Assembly: GCF_022605165.1 (NCBI RefSeq)
Contig: NC_063076.1
Location: forward strand, 1,922,001 to 1,986,000
Origin: Purpureocillium takamizusanense
Taxonomy: Eukaryota > Ascomycota > Sordariomycetes > Hypocreales > Ophiocordycipitaceae
Direction: 5' to 3'
DNA length: 64,000 nucleotides
Shown: in pieces, positions 1 through 11,500 of the stretch
How the letters are laid out: each line of letters opens with the position of its first letter
Position numbering within the stretch: position 1 is the first letter of the stretch
Translations under genes and position numbers: made by a program
The notes under the pieces: generated by a model
The model's input: the letters and a program-made list of their open reading frames with translations, nothing else
The model's database searches: none
What the model was told of the DNA's origin: nothing

Positions 1-1026
1 ATCGACACGACGGACGTAGGTCACTTACCTTCTCACCAGCAAACCCATCATGGCTAACCCTCTCTACAGCCACCAAGCGCCGGAGCCGCCATGGAGCGCT
101 TCGCCGGCTACCTGCAGTCGCCACAGGCTCCGGGCCCTCACATGAAGCCGAATCAGTTGACCCTCAAATCGGTTATCCTCATACCCAGTCTACACTACCA
201 AACCTCGCCCATCGCCACTATCCCGCCCTCGAGCTTCGCCGACCTCTTCAACACGCACCTCCTCCAGCCGATCCTCACGATCCAGGCCTTTCTCCCGCTG
301 CTCACGTCACGCCTGTGTCCCATCGGCGAGAAGTGGGTTCCGCCTAGGGTCCTCGTCTTCACACCGTCCATCATCTCCTCCATCAACCCACCGTTTCACG
401 CGCCCGAGGCAACCGTCTGCTCCGCGCTCTCCGCCTTCACCGAGGTGCTCACTGCCGAGCTCCGTCCCCTCGACATACCCGTGACGCACATGCAACTAGG
501 CACATTTGACTTTTCCGGATTCGTGCCCACGCGGACTGCCATCTCCGCGTCGGGCACCCCGCAAGATACGCTCATCTGGGCAGACGGGGCGCGCCACGTG
601 TACGGGCGCAATTTCGTTGCTCAAACCAGCTCCGCCATCTCGGGCGGCCGCATCCGTGGCCTCAAGGGTAGCTCTCTCCGGCGCCTGCACAATACCGTCT
701 TTGATGTGATTGACGGCTCCATCACCGCCGACTCGGTCCGTGTGGGCCTTGGCGCCAGTGTCTACGGCTTCGTTGGGCGCTGGGTGCCCCGCGGGCTCGT
801 GTCTTGGATGATGGGCATCCGCCGGGTGGACGAGCTGTCGGCGTGGAAGTCGAGCTCCTATGAGGGCTCGTCGCGCGAGGAAAGCGAAGACGGCGAAGCG
901 GCGGCGGCTGCTGGCGCGGCTGCTTCGTCGCACGACTTTGTTGCCGTTCCGTCGGAGCGCAACGTGTGGAACTCGGACGTATCGGGGAGCAGCCTGTGGG
1001 TTCCATCTTCGGCCGAGTCCTCATAG
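1..1026 (+). CDS. DUF1776-family protein, 3' part (5' end outside window)
   Basis: Partial gene cut by the left edge. I read exons 1..15 and 70..1026, with a 54-base intron at 16..69 (GTAGGT donor, CTAAC branch site, CTACAG acceptor) that removes the in-frame stop at 55..57. The protein runs through a conserved stretch (LTLKSVILIPSLHY at about 142-183, then PPSSFADLFNTHLLQPILTIQAFLP) typical of the fungal DUF1776 family, which resembles short-chain dehydrogenases in fold and includes yeast YNL181W. The middle segment resembles an SDR core (a serine-rich stretch, then EATVCSALSAFTEVLTAELR). The C-terminal 90 residues are Ser/Ala/Glu-rich and probably disordered. The family's reaction is not established to my knowledge. 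The gene converges on the Yth1 gene on the other strand. Confidence 0.85.
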
Positions 1027-1788
1027 ATGCCCCCGCACGATATACTACATGCCCATTGCACTGGACAACCTTTCTCCACGATTGATTTAGCCCCCATGGC
1101 TCTCAAAATCATCTGTCAGATGTCGCTTCTGTGTGTCCAGAATTGAGGGAGGCATGGGCGCGCATGCAACAGGTAGCGAAACACAGTCACCCCTCATCGC
1201 GTTGAACGCCTCTCACACACACACACACTCTCTCTCCAATTTTGGATGCGATAATGACGCAATGTTCGTGCTAATACTTGTATAATAAAGGCGGCTTCAT
1301 GCCAAGGGACTCTATTATAGGGATAGGGGGCCATGTAGGCGCTGGCACAGCGGTGGCATGCCGTCGACTTGAACGTGGACTATATATATATATTCATTCC
1401 ACACACTTACGTGCCTTGCAGTCACAGTGCCGTCGCGTGACGATGGTGTGTCCATCACACGGCCATGCAGTCCGCCGCCTCCCCCTCCTCACCTTGAGGA
1501 CCGTGTAGGTGCGTGAAGGTCCAGAGACACTAGACAGACCACTCGGTTCCTCATGGGGTTGGCTGCAACCGACTGAAGTATTCAGTAGTAGATGTTGATG
1601 TTTTAATATCTGATCCTCTTCGCTCTCTTTGCATACTACTACATCTCGTACATAGGGGGGTATCGCACGGAACAAGAGAACTCTTGTGCCTCAGGCTCAG
1701 CTTGTCACATCGTATCGTGACGTCTGCCCACGCCCTCACCCTCATCCTCCCTCCCACACCTCGGCTTCCTGACACGTCGAACACCCGG
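1027..1788. other. convergent 3' flank between DUF1776 and Yth1 genes
   Basis: Both genes end here and no gene is seen. It holds a short CA/CT microsatellite (about 1213-1237), an AATAAA at about 1284-1289 that could serve as poly(A) signal for the + strand gene, and a TA run at about 1381-1392. Confidence 0.6.
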
Positions 1789-2634
1789 TTAATGTCCTCT
1801 GCCTCGAAACCGCCTGTCCCGTCCGCCCCTCCACTTGCCGCCTCCGCCCCCGCCTCCTCGGCCATGCCGGCCGAACCTGCCCTCGTCGCGGTCTCGCGGG
1901 CCATCTCGCATCCGGTGATCCCCCCTGCCCGTATTATTCATATGATCGTCATCGTCCCCCCTCGCAGCCGCGGCGGCGGCGGCAGCGGCGGCGGCTGCCT
2001 CGGCTCTGGCCTCCTCCTCCTTCTTCTCCTCCGACATGAGGGTCGGCTTCTCCAGGTCCTTGCTCCACTTGGGGTGAGAGCCCTGCTTGCAGTCCGGGCC
2101 GTCGGGGCAGAAGCCGGCGAGGTAGAAGACGCAGAGCTTCCGGCGGACGTGCTTCTTAGAGCAGAGGGGGCCGAGCGGGCAGAAGCCCATGTCGTAGTGG
2201 GGGCAGGGCGGGAGGCGCGACGACGGGTCAACGTGCAGGTAGAGGCACTCTTCGCCGTTGGAGCAGTAGCCGTTGCGCATGAAGAAGTTGCACTCGGGCA
2301 TCTTGCGGAGGTTGTACTCGTGGAGGAACTCGCAGTGTTCGCCCTTTTTGCAGAGCCCGCGCAGCCAGTGCTTGCAGACGAGCGAGTTGAGGCCGCCAGA
2401 CGCGTGCTGAGATGACTTGCCGCCGCCGCCGCCGCCGCCCGACGTCTCCGAGACGTGCCGCTCGGTGCATCGCGTGCCGTTGGAGCAGGTGCCCGTCTGG
2501 TAGGCCTTGCACACGGGGCGGTCGGCCGGCAGGCCCACCTGGTACGTCTGCCGTAGGAAGGGGGAGAAGCGGAAGTTGTATGGCTGTGGCGCGGCGTGGT
2601 TGAGGATGAGGGAGGCGGCCGAGTCCGCCGAAGA

Positions 2635-2665
<31 letters not shown>

Positions 2666-2676
2666 ATGTTGGGCAC
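1789..2676 (-). CDS. YTH1: mRNA 3'-end-processing CCCH zinc-finger protein (Yth1/CPSF30)
   Basis: A single uninterrupted exon of 295 codons. Five CCCH zinc fingers stand in order: C56-C64-C70-H74, C101-C109-C115-H119, C129-C138-C144-H148, C158-C166-C172-H176 and C182-C190-C196-H201. This number and the short spacing of fingers 2-5 are the hallmark of Yth1/CPSF30, the subunit of the cleavage and polyadenylation factor that contacts the poly(A) signal RNA in the nucleus. The first methionine was chosen because the conserved N-terminal motif [14 protein letters not shown] (33-46) follows it at the usual distance. Lineage-specific additions are a poly-Gly linker between fingers 1 and 2, an Ala run around residues 225-240, and an Arg/Gly-rich tail that could bind RNA. 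Yeast Yth1 is shorter (about 208 residues), and the excess is mainly this tail and the linker. Confidence 0.95.
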
Positions 2677-4062
2677 GGGCGCGGTAGGAGCGAGGGCGCC
2701 TCGAGGGCTGCGAGCGATGATGTGCGATGGGTTGACAGATACCGATTCGCAGAGTGCCCCTGCGTGCTCGTCTCGGTCTGTTGTCTTTGCTATCTGGTCA
2801 GACGTGGGTTTCCTGTGCGCACGTAGGCTGCTGAAAATTGCGTCTGCTTAGCAAGATGTCGTGTGTGGTGCGGCGCCGATAGGGATGTCGTGGGCATAAG
2901 ACGGTGGTGGCTTGCAGTGGGTGACGGTGGACGAATTTCAGCGGCGAGGCGACGTGGGAGAGCTTGGACAAGCTCCAGCCAATTAACTGAGTGAGGTGAG
3001 GTGCGGTGTCTTTGTCAGCGAGTTGGGCGACCGAGCCACCCACCCACTGTGCTAGAAGCTGCCAGGGCACACTGCCGCCAGTGGAGGGTGTAGGTGCCAT
3101 GATGGGAGCCTCCTACCATTGTCAGGAACGTTAAGTAAACACACCTTAGTACTTACAACGCAGCTGCTAGGCACCTTGGTAGGTAAATTGCCGGCCAAAT
3201 TACCTCCACTGACGGCTGGGCAATCATACCTCACGACTCTGTTCCATCGCCAGGGCAGAGCCTTGGCTGGCATGAAGATGCCCCTAACAGCCTTGTACTT
3301 GCCCGCCTCGCTAGTAATTTGGTGTGTATCTCGACGTGCTCCTGGTCGCCACATGTTATGCAGAAGGTAGGTAGGTGCTGTGTAGAGATGGGGTGTTTGA
3401 GGCGACACTACATTGTACAGTACTGTAATCTTGCTTCAGAAGATTGTGCGCCCGTAGGTAGGAGCACAAACATGCCGTGTTGGGCATTGGCAGCAACAAC
3501 ACCAGGATGCTGCCCAGCTCGCGCATTGTTGGTGGCGCTGCCCAGACTCTAGACGAGCCAAGCCCTGCAAACCGTTCGCCGCCTTGGCCCCCAAAGCACT
3601 CAACAGCCCCAAATTCCCATTGACAGCATTCACCAAGTATGCTCTGCCCCCGATGAGGTCCGAGCTCTGAGCGCGACCAACTCACCGTTGACGCCATTCG
3701 GGCGCACCCCGGCCCACGGGCTTCGGGCACGGACCTGGTTGGAGGCTTATTTCTAAGGCGCTGCGTACGAAGTAGGTAACTTCAAATCGGTACCCGAGTT
3801 TGGTTCCGTTGTATCGCAGCTATCGCAAAGCCTGCTCCTTGCTGTAGGAACAATCTCCTCCGTTTGGGCCACTCCTGCAACATGAACAAAAGGCCAATCC
3901 TGTCTAAGCACGCTTCGTTGTGTTGTGATGCCAGATCCCAACGCCAAGTGTCCCGTCGCCATTTTAAGCAACATTGCCACCAACGCATCCTGTGCGAGGC
4001 AAACCCAATCCAGCCAGAGGCTCCCGTCTTGTTAGAACCCATGCGAGAAGTCGACCACCTGC
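2677..4062. other. intergenic, no gene seen
   Basis: This is the upstream region of Yth1 and the 3' flank of the methyltransferase gene. Only short overlapping open frames with no family resemblance occur. The stretch 3130-3375 contains several GGTAGG/CCTTGG and TACCTC motifs of the kind scattered through intergenic DNA of this window. Confidence 0.5.
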
Positions 4063-5494
4063 TCACTCCCAAAGCCAATCCAGATCGGCGAAAGCCCCGT
4101 CTTCTTCTCTCTTTTGCCCGTAGCAAAAGACGCAGTTGACGTAGCGATGCACAGTCTTGTCTTCCAGGCTCCTCTTCACGTGTCGCGTGAGCTCGCGCCG
4201 GTCCGAGGAAGATATGTCGAGCGCCGCCAGGGGCTTCGCGGCCAGGGCGTCCAGCGAGTCGAGCATGACAGTCTTCATGAAGAGCCCCAGCGTTTTGAGG
4301 CGCTTGCCACGCGCCCACGTTGATATCGGTATCTTCTTGGTCATGCAGCGGATGTTTGTGTAGCCGGCATGCTCCAAGGCCTCCTCCAATCTGGCCGGCC
4401 GTAACGGATCGCAGCCAAACGTGCGCATACCATGGGCTACGGCGTCATAAAACATCCGAAGCGGGTCGTCAGGGCCCATGCTGCTGTCGTCGCACTCGAT
4501 TTGCGGAATGATTTCCTGAAACTCGACCCAACCGCCGTTCTTTGTTCGCCTGCACGTTGTCAGCGTGGCCCTTGCATACGCAACCTCAGGCCAACGAACC
4601 TGTACGCAGTTTCAAGGACTCCATCAAGGTTTTTCAGTATACCCGCCATGCCGCGAAAATGCACCAAGTCGTATTCGTCGCCGTGAAACCAGTCGGGCTC
4701 CTCGCAATCGTCCACGTACATTCTCACGTTGACAGGTAGCCATCTGGGCTGGATGGCGGACAGGTCCGTGCCCACGACAGTCGCCCCGGGGTACTGTTCG
4801 GCCACTACACCCAGACAGTCAGTCATTTGCTGGCAAGGTCGCCATCGTCAGACGCGATTCGGCGCATGCGTACCATCGATGGCCCAACTGCCTGCGAGAA
4901 TCATGCAAGGTTAGCGTCATGCCTCCTGTTGGCCGCATTGTCAGGCGGTGCATACCGATGCCGGTTCCGACGTCAAGGATGTTGGTTGGAGACTGCCCAA
5001 TGTCTGAGTAAAAGAGATGTCCGTCCTATTGTGAGAATGAATGGGAGTCAGCGACCTTAGTAACAACTGGCATCCTGAGGCGGGATACCTACGGAGAGCT
5101 CCATCATCATGGCATGGTTCGTCTCCTCGCGCCGCTGTTCCTGCCTATCGTTGGGAAGCGGGTAGCGGCCTTTGCGATAGCCGTGGTATGAACGGCCGTA
5201 GGAGTGCTCATCTTCGTAAACACTCTGCGAGACGGAGGACCAGTCTTCGCGGGATAAGTCCGGCACACCATCGTTTGGTAACTGTTCGGCCAGGTCGATG
5301 GGAATCGGGATTGCCGGGATGACGATGCCGTCGTCGTCTGGCGCCGTTTCGTCAACGGTCAGCTCCGTCTCGCGGTCCGACGTAGACAACGAGCCCAGCG
5401 AGTCAGCCAGGCCATTATCGCTCGAGTACCAGATGCTGTCCCCATCATCATCGCCATAGAACGGGTTCACCGCGGGCGGCACGTAGGTCATCAT
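4063..5494 (-). CDS. LaeA/UMTA-type SAM-dependent methyltransferase
   Basis: Five exons inferred on the minus strand: 5494..5093, 5025..4956, 4891..4874 (only 18 bases), 4804..4606 and 4549..4063, giving 391 residues. All four introns have GT..AG ends (67, 64, 69 and 56 bases). The assembled protein has the class I methyltransferase motif I, ILDVGTGIG at residues 150-158, then SWAID, GTDLSAIQP (motif II region) and NGGWVEFQE. The segment YPLPNDRQEQ before motif I is also typical of LaeA-like proteins. The N-terminal ~90 residues are acidic and low-complexity. Family members methylate unknown or diverse targets; LaeA itself is a nuclear regulator of secondary metabolism, but most paralogs have no assigned role, and this one is not shown to be LaeA. 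No biosynthetic gene lies beside it. Confidence 0.85.
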
Positions 5495-7118
5495 GTCGCA
5501 AGAGGAGGGCGATCATGCTATCGATATGAGTGAGCAAGCCTGACGAGCGCGGGAAGCACGGCATCATGGGGGCTTTATGCGGTCAAACGCCGTGTTATAA
5601 GCGCCCCCAACCTGCGGCGTTCTTCTCACTTACCTAAGAGTCTGGCCTTGGTTTGCTATGCACAGCTCCGCGTGGGGGTTCTGCGCGCGAAGGACTTTGG
5701 ATAATATGCCCAGATGGTGCGATTGTGCGACGTTTATGGTGGCCTCCTTGGACGACCCCGCGGTCTCCCGCGCACTGGTGTAAATGCCGGCTCCGGTCCG
5801 TCCGCAAATGGGTCTGCGCCGTGCAGTAGTACCGCAACAACAGGCAGCGACGGACAGACGGGTGCAGAGTAACGGGGCGTGGTGTTGCTGGCGCCGGAAG
5901 TTGGACCGTGCTGCAGCGCCACGGCGCGGATGGGTGACGGGATCGAACTGTTCGAAGGTGCGACGATGGATAGGTAGTACAATGCAAAAAGGGGCGGGGT
6001 TCAGGTCAGGTTCGCGGTGAAATATACGTACCTTGAACGAAACACGACTGGGTGGGTGGTCGGCCGTCTGACTTTCCCTGCTGGCCTCGCCAGAGGGCTG
6101 AAGACGGTACTAACTAATCCATGGATGTCCTTTTAATGTGGCGCCGACTTGCATTCCTGCCAGGTTGCCCGCTCCGGCAGGATTCAGGCTTGCACATCTC
6201 ATCACACTCACGAGTTCTAGCCCGCCTGTTGCAGGCTACAACATTCACAGGGGAACGACCTGCCTGGTGGTCTCCTGAAAGGCGTTTCATGCGCAGTAAC
6301 TTAGTACCTACTAGGTACTACCTTTAATACTAAGTGGTGGTGGGCTCCAGTTTGCTGCTGTCAGCGGGCGTTCAGTGCTCCTATTCCATGATCAGCAGGC
6401 GATACCTAGGTAGTACCTATCCATTGGGAGTCCCAAGTCTCGCCCTCCCAATTTACACTCAACATGCTCCTTCGCCATCCGCCTCGGCCGCCGTCACTCC
6501 CTTCTCCTCGTGCAATGGACGCCACCGTCCACGGATCGTGGTGCCGTGCGCCTGTCAACGCGGCCGACTTCTTTCTGTCACCAAAGGCGGGGTTGTCTCA
6601 CATACCGCTCCGTCACTCGTTCACCTCGCCGAATGGAGAAAAATACCCTGGTGGTGCGAGCCCTCCGAGGGGTTGACCTTGACAGCCTGGCTGGCTGAAC
6701 ACGCAGATGGCCGATACACACACGGCCGAAAGGCACCGAGGCGAGGCCCGGAACCATCCGCTACTGGTAGGCCAGCTCGCCAGCCCAGCCAGCCGACTCT
6801 GACATCGGCTCGACGACCTGTTGAAGAACGTCAGGGTAGCAAAGACACGCTACCGGGCAGGACTCAGTATAAAGTACAGAGCGGACTTGCGTGGACACAA
6901 ATGCTGACTTCTCAGCTTGCAGTTGTACCCAGTTCAGTGAAGCTTTCACCGACAAGCCCAGCTAGCCTCGGCGATTCTCTGACGCTTTCAAACTTGGCAA
7001 AAGCAAGTCTCCAGCCCAGGGTCCCCTGCCTGCATCAAAGGGTTCTCTCCAGTCGTGTCTCGTCTCTATTCACCGACGCTATCCGCTCCAATCGGTTTCT
7101 GATAGACCGCCCGCCTGG
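5495..7118. other. intergenic, no gene seen
   Basis: Promoter side of the methyltransferase gene and downstream side of the decayed peptidase gene. A 300-codon frame at 6334..7236 (+) is open but has the biased composition of chance frames in GC-rich DNA and overlaps the pseudogene on the other strand. TACCTA/TAGGTA palindromes occur at about 6300-6325 and 6400-6422. Confidence 0.5.
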
Positions 7119-8514
7119 TCAAATCCTCCCGCGGCCTGAGGTAGTTGCCCATTGCCTCAAGGCGCACCGCTTGGGCTCGAGCCCCCATTTGACAAAGAAG
7201 TTGGTCAGGTCCCGCCGGGCAACGTTTGCCGCCTGAATCATGAACCAGCTTGTCTTGTCGGCATCGTTGCCCTGCACTGGCGCTCCGCGAGAGCGCTTGC
7301 GCAGGCGTCAATAGATATCAACGCCAAACGCGACTCGCAGCTGCTCGAACATGACGAGCCGGAGCGCCAACGGCTCGTACGTATACGAGTGAACCACGGC
7401 AGTCTCCTCAATGTCAAAGACCCTCGACCACATCTCGTGCGCCCAATACTTGCTCAGTGCGACGTGGTAGTCTTGTGAGCTCGCCGTGACCAGGTAATCC
7501 CACTTTTCATGGACGACCATCGGTCGCAGGGAACCGGGTCTGTCTCTCGGGTCCATGATCCGTCTCGGTGTTATCACCAAGCCCGCTGATGGCGTCGTGT
7601 GCGTCGACGATGTCCTTGTACGTGGCGAAGCAGTGCTTGCTAGGGTCTTCTGATGTCGCTCTGGCTTATTCCACCAGGCCTGTGATGATGAACCTTTTTC
7701 GCTGGACAGCTCTGCAAACGACACCTTTGTCTCCTCCAGCATGTCTTTCCACTCGTCGTTCGTTGTCACCTCTTGGAAGACAACCGCTGTGCGCCGTCGC
7801 CCTCGATCATGACCTTGGTGGCCGGCGGCGGTTGCGCGCCAGGGCCATGAGTGTAGCGGATATACATTATGCCATCCAGTGGGATGGTCACAGATATCTT
7901 GTCCTGACCCGGGCCAAATGCGTGTTTCTCGAGTTACGACGGCAACGATTCTTCTGATTGCAGGGGTTCGATCAGGTCGGGGGTGCCGACGAGGAGTTCC
8001 GGCGTGGGCCCGCCCACCGCACTGTGATTGCTAACCCCGACCGTGACTGCGTGCGCTTGGTTGAGAGAGAAGCTGGTTGGTATATAGTCAGCCCACAAGT
8101 GCGCCTGCCTCAGTCGATCTCACTCAGTCTCTGCGTTCGGAAGCGCTGCAACGGTTATCACGCGCGGTTGCCCGAATTGCTGCAGATTCGTCTGCCTGTA
8201 TGAGATGCTCCCCCAGCTGATGTTTGTTTCGCCCTCTCTAGAATCACCCACCACCCGGTGTCTGGATCCTTTGTGTGGGCCGTCACAGTGATGGGGACGT
8301 TGCGCTCCCGTGAGGTGGAGTGCGTCGCTGAGATAAAGCTCTCCCTCGTGATCGTGGTGTTGGGCTTCACGTTGTCGACTTCCCCAAGCCTCGCCGAGTA
8401 TCTCACGTGCTCATCGCCATCGAAGGAGTTGAGATTGACCGACTCAATGCTTCCCGCGTCGGCGACAGTGCGGTCTGCGACTTGTGTGCCGCCGTAGAAT
8501 ACCGTGGTTGTCAC
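7119..8514 (-). pseudogene. decayed M60-like (enhancin-type) metallopeptidase gene
   Basis: Read on the minus strand, fragments in changing frames follow the order of an M60-family metallopeptidase: an N-terminal beta-rich part (about 8514-8240), a carbohydrate-binding-like part containing ELLVGTPDLIE (about 8240-7940), a segment with GIMYIRYTHG (about 7930-7790), a segment with TTNDEW (about 7770-7690), then DIVDAHDAISGLG (about 7600), RPMVVHEKWDYLV (about 7530-7490), RLVMFEQLRVAFG (about 7350-7320) and a C-terminal WFMIQA...LTNFFVKWGLEP. Premature stops lie at 8122-8120, 7936-7934, 7668-7666 and 7310-7308, and at least three frame changes are needed (near 8240, 7780 and 7690, with another near 7540). 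I could not find the HExxH zinc motif in any frame, so the catalytic part seems deleted. The family assignment rests on recalled family patterns. Sequencing error cannot explain this many breaks. Confidence 0.62.
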
Positions 8515-11500
8515 CCTGCGTACTTCGGATAGCCACTCGCCCTACGGCATTGTGTTGCAAGGTATCCGAACGAACTCTAAGTTGCGTATCAAGGCTCAAT
8601 CCCACAGCTCATGTAATCTGTGCTTGGTATTACCTATAGGCAATTCCTCGTGGGATTGAAGCGGAGACGTTAAGCATACATCAAGCATATCGCCGGAAGC
8701 ATAGGCGCCAGCGACGGGGCAAATGTCCCGCCATGGCGACCCTCGCTGGCGGTTACACAATCCGCAGCATCACACGATCTCGGGGCCCGTGGGGAAGCAG
8801 AGCTCTGCTGTGCATCGAGCGGGACCTGACCGCCAAAACGTCAGTATAATGCGTCGCGGCAAAGTTAGCCGTCAGAGAGACTCGTTGCTCGGGCCAATCT
8901 GACAAGGCCTCATAAACACTACATCATACCTCATGTACAGGTGGCTGCGTGTGTTCGCCTTGACATTTGTTAAGGCAAGCTTCAGTCCTCCCGTGAGTGA
9001 CGGGCTTGAGCGGGCCCCGGAGCAAGGATCGCGGCGTCCCAACTTGTTTCCCCTAGCTTCATTTGAATGGTCAGGGTACACAGCTCGATGAATGGGCAGC
9101 CACCGAATGCTCAGGACGGAGCCTCCAGAGCACAATCAAGTGAAAGCACGAACTAAAGTTCCCAAGCCTCCTTACGCCCCCGCATTTATACATAGTCGGG
9201 GTGCAGAAATCCCGTTCATCGTGGATCGTGACCAGTGGTGTTTTGATTCTCTCTTGGTCTCATGGTCCCTGTGGCAGTTATGAGATTCGGTTTGGGTTTA
9301 AGATGGCAACTATGAGTCTGCCTTCTCAATACCCCTAAGCCGCGGAATTCAAATGCATGTCCGGTCTCATGTGCTCAGGAATATTTAGATCAGCGGTGAT
9401 GGTCCAAACTACATCCTTAGAACGTGTCAGTGAATTTTGCCATCGTCAAGATCATGTAGTATATCTTCAACTCCAGGATACCGAAAACCAGACTACCAAG
9501 GTTCGGCGTCCGCTTGCGGGGGAGGGCCATGTTCATGTTTCTCGCAATGGCGAGAGACAAATCATCGCCCCTACATATTGAGCGTATGGCCGATTAATTT
9601 CAGTTTCAATGTTCTTTTTTAGGAATGCGGTCTTCGCCCATGGAGATGCATGCAGAGTCTCTTGGCGCCTGTAGGTGGCTTTCATGTGATTTACAAATGC
9701 GCTCTACAACATTGGTGGCGAAAGATGGACCACCACAACCTCTGGGAAAAGCTGGGAGGGCCCGGGTTCCCGAACTGGTGCTCTGGGGCACATGCTGGCA
9801 TCGGGTGTCCCTGCGCCTCAGGGGGTTTCTTTACCCAAGTAGTGGCAGGGAATGCATGCCAACACAACGTAACAACAGGGATGGGCATGTATAAGACAGG
9901 TCGCATAGTTCCACCAGGTTGGGCGCTGTCGAAACATTGCATCCAAAGAAGATTTCATCGTCATCATGCTCCAGACAATGTGCTCGTATGTACTATTTTC
10001 AAAAGTACGCGGCATAACGTGCCCTGCTTCGTACTGCAGCTTTAATCCCTACTATCACCAACCTACATAGATAAGAGTGTATGCGTTGGATGTGCAACAA
10101 CAGGCCTCCGCAGCGGCGTGGCATTTGGAAGCGTCCAAGAGCAGCTACCACGACGGAGATTGCCGGTGACCTTCAGTCATCGTATCAAGATAGCTTTCGT
10201 ACGCGTCAACTGCTGAAGCGATTGGCATCTGGCAAGGAACACGCATGGAGACATGCCTGGCCCCTCGGATGCGTTTTGCTCCTACCTCACCCACGATAGG
10301 CTCTTACAACTTTACCAATGCCCATCTTACAGAGACACATAAGTTTTCATGCAAATTGTGCTTATATGGCAGGCTTTATATGAAATTGCAAAAACCAGCG
10401 CTCCTCGTTCCGTGGACGGGGGTGAGGTGAGGCTATACGCTGCGCCACAGAGCAGATATGATACAGCTGTGAAACTCCGGGATCCAGCGCAGCCATGTCA
10501 ACCGCGTTGTTACGCCACAATTCACAGACGATACGAGTCTCCAAGTTGAGATGGCGGCAACAACCTACTACTTGAGCAGGTCAAGACTTGTCCTATCCCA
10601 CCGGTCATACCGCATTGCCTTGAGGAGTTCCTTGCCTTGGGTAGCATCGCCGCGCACGTCCTCGCCGAATGATTAATCTTGTTCTATGATTCAAGGTAGC
10701 TCCGGTTCACTCGTTACATCCACCACAAAGACAGCAAGGATGCTCAGATCCAGCAAGCTCCGGCAGGCAACACGGCCACACATGGGACTTCAACCTCCGG
10801 CGACAGCTCTCCAAAGAATACAGCTATAGGTATGTTTGTGGTTGGCTAGGGCGACGTGAGTTTGATTTGATGCCCCGCAGATCTTGTAGAAAAAGCTGCC
10901 GCAGGGGCCACCGTTGGTCGCACCTGATATCGTTCAAGGCCCGTTCGGCCGGGCAAGCCGGAAGTACCGCCTGGGCAAGCCGTCAAAATGCGCGGTTTGA
11001 TGATCCCCGCATTGTCAGTATTTAGAACCCCATGATCAGGTAGTGAATGGAAGACTGTTGGAGTCCGAGTGCTCTTTCGGGACGAGATGGCTACGTACCT
11101 ACCAAGTAGCCTCTACTGTGACACCTACCTTACTTACCTATGCAGGCACCATATGCTCGTACAGTAAACAGGATGGTGATCATACGAGCAAGACGCGCAC
11201 ATGATGCATTGGGCAGGCGCAGACCGCAAAGGATTAAGGAGGCAAGTACAGGCGTACCGGGCAGGCACGCACGCACGGTGCGAGGCGCTCTTGCCCGTCT
11301 ATGGAGACAGCTACCACCTAGGAAGGTCCTTAGCGGAAGTTGTGCCCGGTGAAGCCGACGGTGCAATCGAAGCGACAGGAGCGAGGCATGCAATGCCAAG
11401 ATTGCACCTGCCTCTGCATCTACGCTTGAGACGGCATGTCTCATGCACACCATGCCTTCCTTCCCCCGATGGCGGACGAGAATGGGTGATGTGTCGCTCC

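Noticed and set aside
6334..7236. 300-codon open frame on the + strand
   Set aside because: Composition is that of chance frames in GC-rich DNA, it matches no family, lacks splice or leader context, and overlaps the decayed peptidase read on the other strand.
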